From contig JAUPSS010000007.1 in NCBI GenBank assembly GCA_040285825.1, positions 1,772,689-1,836,688 on the forward strand: 64,000 nt of DNA. The letters are read 5' to 3'. This document shows positions 22,640 to 31,289 of this stretch, in pieces; positions within the stretch are counted from its first letter, which is position 1; each line of letters opens with the position of its first letter. Under the pieces are notes generated by a model that was not told the DNA's origin, made no database searches, and saw nothing but the letters and a program-made list of their open reading frames with translations. Made by a program: the position numbers and the translations under genes. This stretch comes from Eukaryota sp. TZLM1-RC. Lineage: Eukaryota; Metamonada: BaSk clade.

Positions 22640-23520
22640 ACTGTCTGACACGATGTCTGACATGCTGAATGCAATTTCAATCAAATAGCTAATTTCCACA
22701 ATGGTATCAAATGCCTATCCAATGTATCTCTATTAGTGGTCAGCAGCATCAGCTCGATTTACCTTTCAACTGATATTGTTACCAAAGTTTCCCACTCTTC
22801 TTCTTCACTTGTTTCCATTTCTGAACAACAGCGCCTAAATCAATCATTGTACGTCTGCAATCTGGAAAATCCTGTCGACAAATTGATCTTGCTTTGTAAG
22901 GTCATTGTTGACAATTTCTGTACACAATCATGATATGATTGTTCTATGCTTCTATAATAAGTGTTTTGTGCTTCTACTTCCATAGAAGTAGTGTTCACAT
23001 CTTCAGTATCATTTCTTCCACTGTGGATCATTACTGGATGGAATTTTGTTTGAAGGATATCGCTCAATAATTTTGAATCAGGATTCCTGATCATCGCTAT
23101 GAGACTGTTTAACTTCCACAGATTTACAAAACATGAGTAATCATATTTATTCGTCGTCGTTGGATGTTTGGGGAGATAATTGCCCTGATCCAGTCACGAA
23201 ATTGCGATGAGAAGTATAATCACATCCTATGGATCTTTGAGTAAATCTTTCGCTTCAATACATCATGAATGATACAGGAATATAGTATGTAAAAATATTG
23301 CAAAAATATTGGGTTCAGGTTCAAAACCGGTTCAGCCAAAGTCTCGGTAGGTTTTTCTACCATTAGTTATAAGTATTGTTGAGTTATTGCTACGACTTCC
23401 AAGTCAGTATACATTATTCAATAATTAATAAATTCATGATCTAATTTCTATTCAATTTGTGTCTTCATTGTCATACGTTGAAAAACAGTTTATAATTTGC
23501 ACTTGGTTTATACTGGTTCC
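22640..23520. other. Intergenic region 3' of the MULE
   Basis: No supported gene. Short frames only. About 23308-23345 contains repeated GGTTCAG/GGTTCA words resembling the interior of the hAT MITE at 45.7 kb, but too short to assign. Confidence 0.4.
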
Positions 23521-23526
23521 TATCCA

Positions 23527-23850
23527 TGGAAGAACAAACACTATCTGCTCCTTTATCTTCACCCAACAGGTCCTGGATTCTGGAGTACCCCTCTCCTATA
23601 TGATCATGTTCGTAGTGACGTTACTACCTGTGATCGACATGCCGACCCATATTGTTTTATTTTGTTTTCAAAATATAAAATTGAATTCAGTCTTGGTGGC
23701 AGATGTGGGTCTGGATTCTGACAACTATTGGAATCCTTCTGTTCTCCACATGCCTATATCTCACTGGTTGCTGTTGCTGTTGTTTCGGATTTTGTGAGCT
23801 CTCAGACCCTCTTCGTAATGTGAACTCCGATTATGTTGTCTTGCTTTGAT
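23527..23850 (+). other. Possible small single-pass membrane protein gene
   Basis: Two candidate exons. One starts with ATG at 23527 (MEEQTLSAPLSSPNRSWILE) and runs to a stop near 23602. The second, read from about 23690 to a TGA near 23850, gives WVWILTTIGILLFSTCLYLT followed by five cysteines, then FGFCELSDPLRN. That is a clear transmembrane helix plus a Cys cluster like those that are palmitoylated, or like the C-terminal half of a LITAF domain. The joining splice sites were not resolved. It could be a real intron-containing gene or a remnant. Confidence 0.3.
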
Positions 23851-24412
23851 TTGTACTGTATTATACCCATTTCCTTATGATCGACTTTCGCACAACATTA
23901 TATCGTTGTTATCGGACCAAACCTTGTGATGGTTTCATCAATAGTGTTTCATAGATTGGTACAACTACTGGTAAGGATGCTTAGGTTAAATCATTGTGGA
24001 CATGCACAATAGTATCAAATATCTAGCTAAAGTGAGGAGACTAGGTGTCACCACTATTTGTGTGTTCCATCTTTAGATATAGCACTATAAAATAGAAACA
24101 TTTTCACTCGTTTGGCCTAGTACAGAGCTATAAGCAAGGGCTCATTTGAGGAAGTCACAATGCATACAGACATGCATCAAAGCAATTTATTATTAGCAGA
24201 TATTAAGAATGCTCAAAATGATCACAAATAGCATTAACAAGAATTATTTATGAGGTTACAATGGACTAAAACAGTATTAAAGCACACAATTGCCAAAAAA
24301 ATTCAATAGAAAAAAAATAAAAACTTCACTTGCTCATCAGAGACAGAAAAGCTTGTTGCTGCCTTACTAGCAACAAAGTTGACTTGGTAGCCATTATTCG
24401 ACAATGAATCAT
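23851..24412. other. Intergenic region 3' of DUS gene
   Basis: Nothing recognisable. AT-rich, with the probable 3' UTR of the minus-strand dihydrouridine synthase at its right end. Confidence 0.45.
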
Positions 24413-25354
24413 TTAAACCCCATTCAGAACACTGGAAATCTCATCAAAAGTTTTCGCCGCTTGAACTCTTTGAATAACTTTCTTATGAGTTGACATTAAG
24501 TGAGTAAGAATATATTTATGAGATGCAGATCTTGTTGCCTCTTTGTTTTTGCTATCTTCTGCGTGTTGCAAGAATCTCTTTGTAACATCCACCTCATCCA
24601 CCAGTCCTTCCCTCCTAAATACCGAACAATTCATCATTGCTGCTCTACCAATCATCACTCCCTCGGCCTTTGTGACTTCTTTGACCTTTACTACATCCTC
24701 TTGAGAGGCGATGCTTCCATTGGCCACTGTGGGTATACCAGCCCTTTGAGCAATCTCCAATGCAAAACCAATCTCCTCCCAATCAGCTTTATCCCTTCCC
24801 TTCTGCTCCTGAGTACGACCGTGCACTGTTAAACAACAGACTCCTGCCTTGATTAGATTATCAACAAGTGTTTGGGTTTCTTGTCTAGTGCCTTGGATCC
24901 TGATTTTAGCACTCACAGGCATATTTAGGGCTCTGTTAAGGGTTTTGATCACATCAGCTGCAGCTTCTGGTTTAGAAGCTAATGCACACCCAATTCCAGA
25001 CTTGATATTGGGAGGTGCTGGGCATCCAAGGTTGAGATTTACTTCGGAAAAAGTATCCGCGATAGGAAGTAATCCCTTAGCTGCCCTGGCACCGTCCTTG
25101 CTTCCTATTTGAACGACAAGTTTGTCCTTTTCTGAACGAACAGTGGTGAAGACTGGCTTGCCATTTGGTTGTTTGTAGATAGTATAATCGTCTATGTCTA
25201 CTCGTTGACACTTTAATAAACCATGATCGATGAGTTCTTCACTATAGCCTATATCACATTCATAGTCATAACAAGTTAGACGAAACGGAAGAGTTGTAAC
25301 CCGGACCATTGGAGCTAATATTTGTGCATCATTGTAATTAAGACGAGATTGCAT
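24413..25354 (-). CDS. DUS2: tRNA-dihydrouridine synthase, DUS2-like
   Basis: 313 aa, FMN-dependent TIM-barrel enzyme that reduces uridine to dihydrouridine in the tRNA D-loop (position 20 for DUS2). The start NDAQILAPMVRVTTLPFRL is the FMN-binding AP motif. VVQIGSKDGARAA and SEVNLNLGCPAP follow; C111 in LGCP is the catalytic cysteine. SAKIRIQGTRQETQTLVDNL, CLTVHGRTQEQKG, VANGSIASQEDV and GVMIGRAAM are the remaining flavin and phosphate contacts, in order. The C-terminal helical domain is short, and the extra double-stranded RNA-binding domain of animal DUS2 is missing. The assignment to DUS2 rather than DUS1/4 rests on the N-terminal motif and helix end. Single exon, intact. Confidence 0.92.
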   Translation of the reverse strand: MQSRLNYNDAQILAPMVRVTTLPFRLTCYDYECDIGYSEELIDHGLLKCQRVDIDDYTIYKQPNGKPVFTTVRSEKDKLVVQIGSKDGARAAKGLLPIADTFSEVNLNLGCPAPPNIKSGIGCALASKPEAAADVIKTLNRALNMPVSAKIRIQGTRQETQTLVDNLIKAGVCCLTVHGRTQEQKGRDKADWEEIGFALEIAQRAGIPTVANGSIASQEDVVKVKEVTKAEGVMIGRAAMMNCSVFRREGLVDEVDVTKRFLQHAEDSKNKEATRSASHKYILTHLMSTHKKVIQRVQAAKTFDEISSVLNGV

Positions 25355-25493
25355 TGGTTCAGTACAGAAGCAGAGGGTGAGGGAAGAAGATGAGATGTAT
25401 TGTTGGAGGAAAATCTACTGTGATTTTCATTCTAAATGCATACTCTCTCTACTCTTTCCACAATAAATCCGTATCTTTAATTTTCATTTTTCA

Positions 25494-26249
25494 ATGAATA
25501 ACCTTCCTACCACACCTGACAATAACTCACATCCTTCTCCTAATGCCAACACCTCAATGACATTTCCTGATGAGGCATCAACAATTCTTGAATACCAAGG
25601 GTTAGGCTAACTCATCATGTTCCATCAAGAAGTCGTAATTGTGTGGCATTAATATGTTTGTGAGTCGTAGGAGAAAGGAAGAAATTGGTGGCGGGACTGT
25701 TGGTGGTGGAACGAATTTCAGAAATGAATTATGCACTACACAAGAAAACCCCAGTATCAAAATCTATCTATCTATCTATCTATCTATCATCTGATACATC
25801 GTAAATCACGGATCTCCAATATCACCATTGTTGCTTCCAGAAAATGTGCTCTGGCATATACTGTATTTCTCCTGTCTGTTTTTATCAACAAACTATGCAC
25901 AATACATCAAAGGAGTGTCCATGAGATAATAGACAATTTTGTAATATTAGTTTTTGCCTTCTTTTCCACTGGTGTTTTTTTCAGACATGTTGGAGTTGCA
26001 TGCCTTCAGTTTTTGTGTGTTGGAATGTATGGACTCGGTTCTTCTATACCTGGCTTGCTCAAAATGCGTACAGAATCTGAGTTTTGGTTCATAACAGTAG
26101 GGTTCTCTGTATTCTTTCTGTTCATTGTCCCACTCAGTACATCAATATTAGCTTTCGTAACGTTCAGATTACGTCGCCATATAACTTACTTCCGTGGTGC
26201 TTATTTGCAATTAGAATTCCCTGAAGAAACTGCTTCGGAATTTGAATAA
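25494..26249 (+). CDS. Multi-exon membrane protein, unknown
   Basis: No family recognised. Exon 1 starts at 25494 (MNNLPTTPDNNSHPSPNANT) and leaves its frame near 25600, where GTTAGG could begin an intron ending at TCGTAG (25670). An open stretch then reads GRKEEIGGGTVGGGTNFRN. The last exon ends at 26249 (TAA) and encodes at least three hydrophobic helices (about 25845-25900, 25935-26040 and 26080-26165; for example FWFITVGFSVFFLFIVP), then a charged tail EFPEETASEFE. A (CTAT)n microsatellite at 25763-25789 lies in or beside an intron and may shift frames. The internal splices are not firmly set, so treat exon edges as provisional. It converges with the cystinosin gene. Confidence 0.5.
25763..25789. 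repeat. (CTAT)n microsatellite
   Basis: About six tandem CTAT units. It lies within the transcribed region of the membrane protein gene, probably in an intron. Confidence 0.8.
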
Positions 26250-26732
26250 TAGTTTATTGTAATTTAGATTTATTCACATGTGTTCATTAAACTTTGGTGT
26301 TTATAAGAGGATCGTCCTCCTTAGGAATTTTGTTTTCTATTATTGCTCTATGCTTATTTAAAACAAAGTGTTGGCAAATCAATATTAAATCAAAAAATAC
26401 CTACAATAAGTTCACAACCCATACATACGTCTGTAATGATTAGCCAAGTTTGGTGAAATTTCTAAACACTGAATCGTTTCCTTCGATGACGGCGTCAACT
26501 GTCATTTGTGCAAAAGATAGGGTACTACCAGTCATATCCAAGATGATGTTAGTAATGTTAAAGCCCTTTGTACTTTTTCGCTTGAAGTTGAACTCAATTT
26601 GCTGGGATTAATCAAACAACCAAGACAAACAGGTATATACTTGACAAAAGAGATAAAAAGCTTTACAGAACCTAAAACGTGGGAAAGAGTGAAGTTGATG
26701 TAGAGCGTAAGAATGGGACTGGTAATAAATAT

Positions 26733-26860
26733 TGTTGTACTGTGGACAATTAGTCTAGTATAGACTTCACTAGTGACGGCCTTTATAAAGGCCAGTGAAA
26801 TTTAATAAATACCTTTATCTTTTATCTCTATTCTGTACAATGTCTAACCATACAGCATCA
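26733..26860 (+). repeat. 5' LTR
   Basis: 128 bp, TGTTGTAC...GCATCA, bounded by TG and CA. It matches 33415-33542 except AAAGG versus AGGGG-type change within the internal palindrome (one base). Unusually, it contains the gag ATG at 26840. Confidence 0.93.
26778..26793 (+). promoter_or_regulatory. TATA-like box in LTR palindrome
   Basis: GGCCTTTATAAAGGCC is a perfect 16-bp palindrome with TTTATAAA at its centre, about 47 bp upstream of the gag ATG. It is a plausible core promoter for the element. In the 3' LTR one base differs, breaking the symmetry. Confidence 0.45.
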
Positions 26861-28579
26861 TTAATTAATGGCTCCGGCCAAGACATTAACCGTAATCCTC
26901 CTTCTCAGGAGAGTACTCCTTCTTCTCAGGAGAGTAATTCTCCATCTACGGAGAGTAATCCTTCTTTCGAGAAGAGTAATCCTTCCTTCGGGAAGAGTAA
27001 TCCTCCTAAGGAGAGTGAGCTTTCCGCTGAGAAGAGCCTTGCCTTTCAGAAATGAAGTCACCTCCCTAATAAGGAGAGTGGTAATCACGTTGCTGATGTG
27101 ACAGAACTGTACACATACCCCAACAACTCCTCGGAGCTTCTTCCTTGTAGGAAGAGTTTTCTCACTCCGAGCGAGCAACGGAGATTCAAAGCGTTTGTTG
27201 TAAGTAACAAATTAAACGCTTGTACAGAAGGTGAAGGAGGCGAAAGCGAGCAACAGTCTACGACTAGCTCCTCACGTAAAACTCACTCCTCACCTACTTC
27301 TGACATCAGCTCAAGTGAGGGACCACAAAGTGATTCCAGAATATCTCATAATCAGAACAACAGCAGGAGAGGGGATGAGAGCAATGATGAACCACCTCAT
27401 ACACCCAATCCTTCTAATCCAACTCCTAGTTTTCCATCTACGGAAAAGACTTCTCAAGGTCTTTACCGAAGGAAACTAGCAAAGGCAGTTGAGGCTGTAA
27501 CTAGAGATTTCCTATTGGATCTCATCGCCAATCCTCCTGATGATGTAATGGATTGGAGCAATGATGAATTACTAAAAATGGCTGAGAATGAGGCAAAACG
27601 CCTTTCAGGAGACGTTGATTCAGCCGAATGTGAGAAGGTCAGACGTGACTATTTAACGAAACGTTGGCCCTTTCTCTTTGGGGAAGCCCACGGCAAAACA
27701 CTTGACGATGTCGTCTACGAGAGTTATGATCAGAGTCCAAATCTTTTAAAGAGATTGGATGATCTTACCGATTCGGTAGTCTCATGTGGGATGAGTGCAG
27801 TCGAGGATTGCTATTTTAGCGCACCTCGTTCAAAGTATCAAGCTGCTACTCCTAGGCCTGCCAAATGGCATAGGGATGCAATTGATGACCACAAAATATA
27901 TTTCAGTGGAAATCAAGAAGCTTACGACAGACTATTTTGGATAGCTAAAATGTATCCTCATAATCAACAAGGTAGAAACCTTAGAGGCGTCGTAAGGCAT
28001 TTCCTAGTGGAGAACGTACACCCAACAGATTCCATTGCGGACATTTTTATTATGCTTGGGGGCAGATTCGATGAATCTCGAGGTGACACCCTTCAATTTC
28101 ATACCAAAGAGTCCTACATTAGAGAAATAGGCACAAGGGTAATTGAATTGAAAGAGCAACGTGTTGGCCCTAACATGTTAAAATTAGTATATCCTGATGC
28201 ATGGATGGCAAAACTTAAGGCATGGGTTGATAGCTGGCCCGACCAAAATGTTTTTGAGAATGTCTCAATAAAGAGCAGTTGCCTTCCATATGATCATAAA
28301 CTAGCAGGGATTCCTAGAGGATCTAAAGATGCACCAGATTGGGTGGATTTAAGGCCACCAGCCCAGACCGTACTTGTGCAGGAGGAACCTCCTAAGACAA
28401 GATTTATCATAAAGTTGGGCGAAACATTGCCTTCAGAAGAGAGGAATATGAACCTATTTAGTACACCTTCTGTAGGGCCTCTGGCATCTAGGAGAGCTTC
28501 TTGTGAAGCAACTCCTACACAAGCATCTGTTATAAAATCAGCTATACCCACGCAACCCCTAGGAACGAATGCTCCTTAG
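26840..28579 (+). pseudogene. gag first frame, with in-frame TGA
   Basis: Begins at the ATG inside the 5' LTR (MSNHTASLING). Residues 17-70 are seven-residue repeats such as NPSFEKS and NPSFGKS. A TGA at 27053-27055 interrupts the frame, which then stays open in the same frame to 28579 (AP then stop). The segment after the stop is Ser-rich to about 27480 and then forms a folded capsid-like region (for example HNQQGRNLRGVVRHFLVEN). The TGA could be a disabling mutation or a suppressed stop. The end overlaps the second gag frame by 11 nt. Confidence 0.65.
26895..27090 (+). repeat. Tandem 21-nt coding repeats, each with a short hairpin
   Basis: Seven or more units encode the gag heptad repeats. 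Each contains a self-complementary stem separated by AGTAAT or similar: CTCC/GGAG, CTCC/GGAG, CTTC/GAAG, CTTCC/GGAAG and CTCCT/AGGAG. Stem sequence changes between units while pairing is kept. A similar hairpin recurs after the TGA (CTCCCTAATAAGGAG). The position just after the LTR suits an RNA packaging or translation-control structure. Confidence 0.55.
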
Positions 28580-29627
28580 AGATTCTCTCGCCTACACCCT
28601 CGGTCTTTATAGAACTCCTGTAACAGACGAGGAGAAATTGAGGAAAAGAATAGACGACAAACTCAGATGCCTAGTTAAGTTAAAGGAAGCGTTTGACGCC
28701 AAGAAGATCTTCGACTTCGTTCTTAACTTTGGCAATTGGGCTAAAACAGTTAGGGATCGCGATGGACCCACCAGAGCATTCACGCCGATCACCAAATACG
28801 GTCAACCTGTTCATCAGTACGACTTCGTTAGATCTATGTTCTTCGAAGTGGACCCTTTGTATTTGAAATTTATGATCGAGGGTAAGGTCATCGCAGCATG
28901 GCAGAGTTTTTATGGAGGCCGAACAAACGTGTTAGGCAACAACCCATTTGACGCCGAAATCTGGGAATATTTGCTACTCAGCACCCAGTACAAATACCCT
29001 ACCGATGTTGAGAAGGCTTTAAGGTCTGTAAGACCACCTGAGATCAGTCGCAGAATGACTGCTGAATCTTCATGGACAGCCTTCATAGAGCAGATCATAT
29101 ATATAATTCGACGCTCTACAATTATGCCTGGAACGGATGGTAATCCGTCTGTCGTCTACCCAGCAAAGAGATTTCTCGAAACTATTAACGACAAAACAAA
29201 CAATCAATTGATGGACACATATATCATTTGGATTGGCAAGTTTGATTCGAGCAACGAGAAACTGAGCTATGCGATTTACGATTTAGGTAACGCATTTGTT
29301 AATAAGGTCAACAGCCTTGACTCCTCGATCAAAGACATGAATTTGATAAGAACAGCTGTTGGTGCTCACGCTCCTGCGCAAAAAGGACGAAGCCAGTCAA
29401 AAGGTCCTTTTAAGAACCCTAGAGTAAGCAGTCGACCCATCCCTTCAGAGCAATGGTGTAGCTTATGCAAAACCAATAAACATCCTGAAGAGAAATGTTT
29501 TAAATTAGTGGGAAGACCAGGTTCAAAAAAGCGTCAAGGAGGTGAAAAACGTGATAGAAAACGTAAAAGTAGTAGTAATAAATTAGAAGATTATACATCT
29601 TTTAACAAAAACCTTACAAATAATTAA
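28569..29627 (+). CDS. gag second frame, nucleocapsid part
   Basis: 352 aa in the +1 frame relative to the first gag frame. The ATG at 28569 lies 11 nt upstream of the first frame's TAG, an arrangement seen in coupled re-initiation or +1 frameshifting. The middle is helical (FDAKKIFDFVLNFGNWAKTV and later). The C-terminus has a CCHC zinc knuckle WCSLCKTNKHPEEKCF (CX2CX4HX4C) and a Lys/Arg-rich tail, as expected for RNA binding by nucleocapsid. No break inside. Confidence 0.75.
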   Translation: MLLRDSLAYTLGLYRTPVTDEEKLRKRIDDKLRCLVKLKEAFDAKKIFDFVLNFGNWAKTVRDRDGPTRAFTPITKYGQPVHQYDFVRSMFFEVDPLYLKFMIEGKVIAAWQSFYGGRTNVLGNNPFDAEIWEYLLLSTQYKYPTDVEKALRSVRPPEISRRMTAESSWTAFIEQIIYIIRRSTIMPGTDGNPSVVYPAKRFLETINDKTNNQLMDTYIIWIGKFDSSNEKLSYAIYDLGNAFVNKVNSLDSSIKDMNLIRTAVGAHAPAQKGRSQSKGPFKNPRVSSRPIPSEQWCSLCKTNKHPEEKCFKLVGRPGSKKRQGGEKRDRKRKSSSNKLEDYTSFNKNLTNN

Positions 29628-29645
29628 ATCAATTTCATTTATAAA

Positions 29646-31289
29646 ATGAGCAAAGCAGATTCGAATTATAAACACCTAAATCCATTAAAAAGATTTAGAG
29701 AGTCATCCAATCCTGTGGGTTCTATCCACAGTGTTAGACTATCCAGGGTAGCAGAGGACCAAGAAAGTTCTAACGGGGAACTTTGGTTAACCTGCACAAT
29801 AAATAACGTGGAAGTACAAGGCGAAATTGATAATGGAGCTGCATTTTCAGCATTATCAATGGATTTAGCCTCTAAATGTAATATGACAGTTAATGACAAT
29901 AAGACTGTCGAATACTTATCGGCAAATGGTATTCGCTCCACGACCCTGGGATGTGCAAGGGGTGTTCTTGCTCTAAATGTGGGTAGCTTGGCCACTCAAG
30001 TGTTTTTAAGGATCGAATTCCAGATCATTCCTGGTACCAACAATTTTTTGATCGAAAGAGACTTATTACAAACCTTGGGGCTACGCACGGAGCACGGTTT
30101 TAATATTAATTTGGATCGCGAACACCGCACCATCTTAAATGCTGAATGTGAGTTTGATAATAGAATTTGTCAACCAATTAGATTCATAGAACAATTGAGT
30201 AATAAATCAGACTTAGGCAATGATTTTGGGCATTCCACATTTAGACATGAGTTAGATGAGTTGGGCTGTAGAATATGCCTGGATGACATTAGGGACGAGG
30301 AACGCCTAGTCGTGCTACTCGAAAAATATAGAAATGTATTTAGTGGGCTACCTCACCCGGATGGAATTAATTGTCAGCCGATGACCATTCCATTTTATGA
30401 CGAAAGTAAGGTCGTCAAAAGGAAACCTCGAAGATTAAACCCAGAAAAACAACAGGTAGCCGAGGAAATTTTCAACGAATTGATCCGTAATGGATTTGCT
30501 GTGCTCGCAAAGTCTCAATTCAGTAGTCCCATCTGTCTTGTGATTTACCCTGATCACAGGAAACCACGATTAACTGGCGATTTTAGTGGTATTGGTGGAG
30601 TAAATGATTTAACTAAACCTGTAGAGGCAAATTTGCCCAGGATTAGCGACATTTTAGAGTTTCTAAGTAAAGCTAATTATATAGCAACTCTACATTTACC
30701 TAAGGCATTTTGGCAGCTCAAAATTGCAGAGGAGGATATTGATAAAACTACCGTATCAATTCCCGGGATCTCGAACAGTTTTAAAAGGGCTTGTTTTGGT
30801 TTGAAGAACGTTCCTGCAGTCTTGCAAAACATGATGATGGAAATATTTGATTCTAAGGGCGTATTTATTTATATCGATGATATAATAATAGTAGCTTCGA
30901 CCCTGGATGAATTTCCATCTAGAGTAGGTACGATCCTAGAACGCGCCAAACGTTTTAGAGTTAACCTTGGCCTACCCAAGTGTAGCTTTACCACTTGCAA
31001 ACATGAAATAAAAATTCTAGGTAGTATTTTTGTAAACAAAACCCGTTATATAGATGAATCTAGGAACGAGGGACTGATCAACCTACCCAAACCCAGGACA
31101 TTACCTGAAGTTAGGAGTTTTATAGGTTCGATCAATTATATACGTGACTGGTTGCCAAATTTGTCTGACTTGATAGAACCAATCAACAAATTAACCAGAA
31201 ACAAACCGTCAAAAATCAAGTGGACTCCTGATCATGACGAGGCTTTTGGTAAGATTTATAAATCTTATCAAAGCAAATATCCCTCTTGA
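29646..31289 (+). CDS. pol frame 1: aspartic protease and reverse transcriptase
   Basis: 547 aa. The retropepsin-like part is at about residues 45-150, with GEIDNGAAFSALS as the active-site strand (DNG where DTG or DSG is usual) and NFLIERDLLQTLGL as the distal strand. The RT follows: KPRLTGDFSGIGGVN, ATLHLPKAFWQLKI, CFGLKNVPAVLQNMM, and the catalytic FIYIDDIIIV. The first catalytic Asp of RT (normally in the T-L-D-L motif) is His here, which should abolish polymerisation. The frame ends at 31289 inside the connection to RNase H and overlaps the next frame by 56 nt, with a +1 change needed. Confidence 0.82.
   Translation: MSKADSNYKHLNPLKRFRESSNPVGSIHSVRLSRVAEDQESSNGELWLTCTINNVEVQGEIDNGAAFSALSMDLASKCNMTVNDNKTVEYLSANGIRSTTLGCARGVLALNVGSLATQVFLRIEFQIIPGTNNFLIERDLLQTLGLRTEHGFNINLDREHRTILNAECEFDNRICQPIRFIEQLSNKSDLGNDFGHSTFRHELDELGCRICLDDIRDEERLVVLLEKYRNVFSGLPHPDGINCQPMTIPFYDESKVVKRKPRRLNPEKQQVAEEIFNELIRNGFAVLAKSQFSSPICLVIYPDHRKPRLTGDFSGIGGVNDLTKPVEANLPRISDILEFLSKANYIATLHLPKAFWQLKIAEEDIDKTTVSIPGISNSFKRACFGLKNVPAVLQNMMMEIFDSKGVFIYIDDIIIVASTLDEFPSRVGTILERAKRFRVNLGLPKCSFTTCKHEIKILGSIFVNKTRYIDESRNEGLINLPKPRTLPEVRSFIGSINYIRDWLPNLSDLIEPINKLTRNKPSKIKWTPDHDEAFGKIYKSYQSKYPS

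Noticed and set aside
25630-25634. A 5-nt micro-exon in the membrane protein gene
   Set aside because: A single longer intron (25601-25670) gives the same frame without needing a micro-exon.
26861-26885. Tf1-like self-priming binding site next to the 5' LTR
   Set aside because: I looked for a complement of the sequence after the LTR within the LTR and did not find one. The primer remains unknown.
27053-27055. Reassigned TGA codon in this organism
   Set aside because: TGA terminates several recognisable host genes at the expected place (VPS45, EFCAB10-like, RapGAP), so the code is standard. The gag TGA is a mutation or local suppression.
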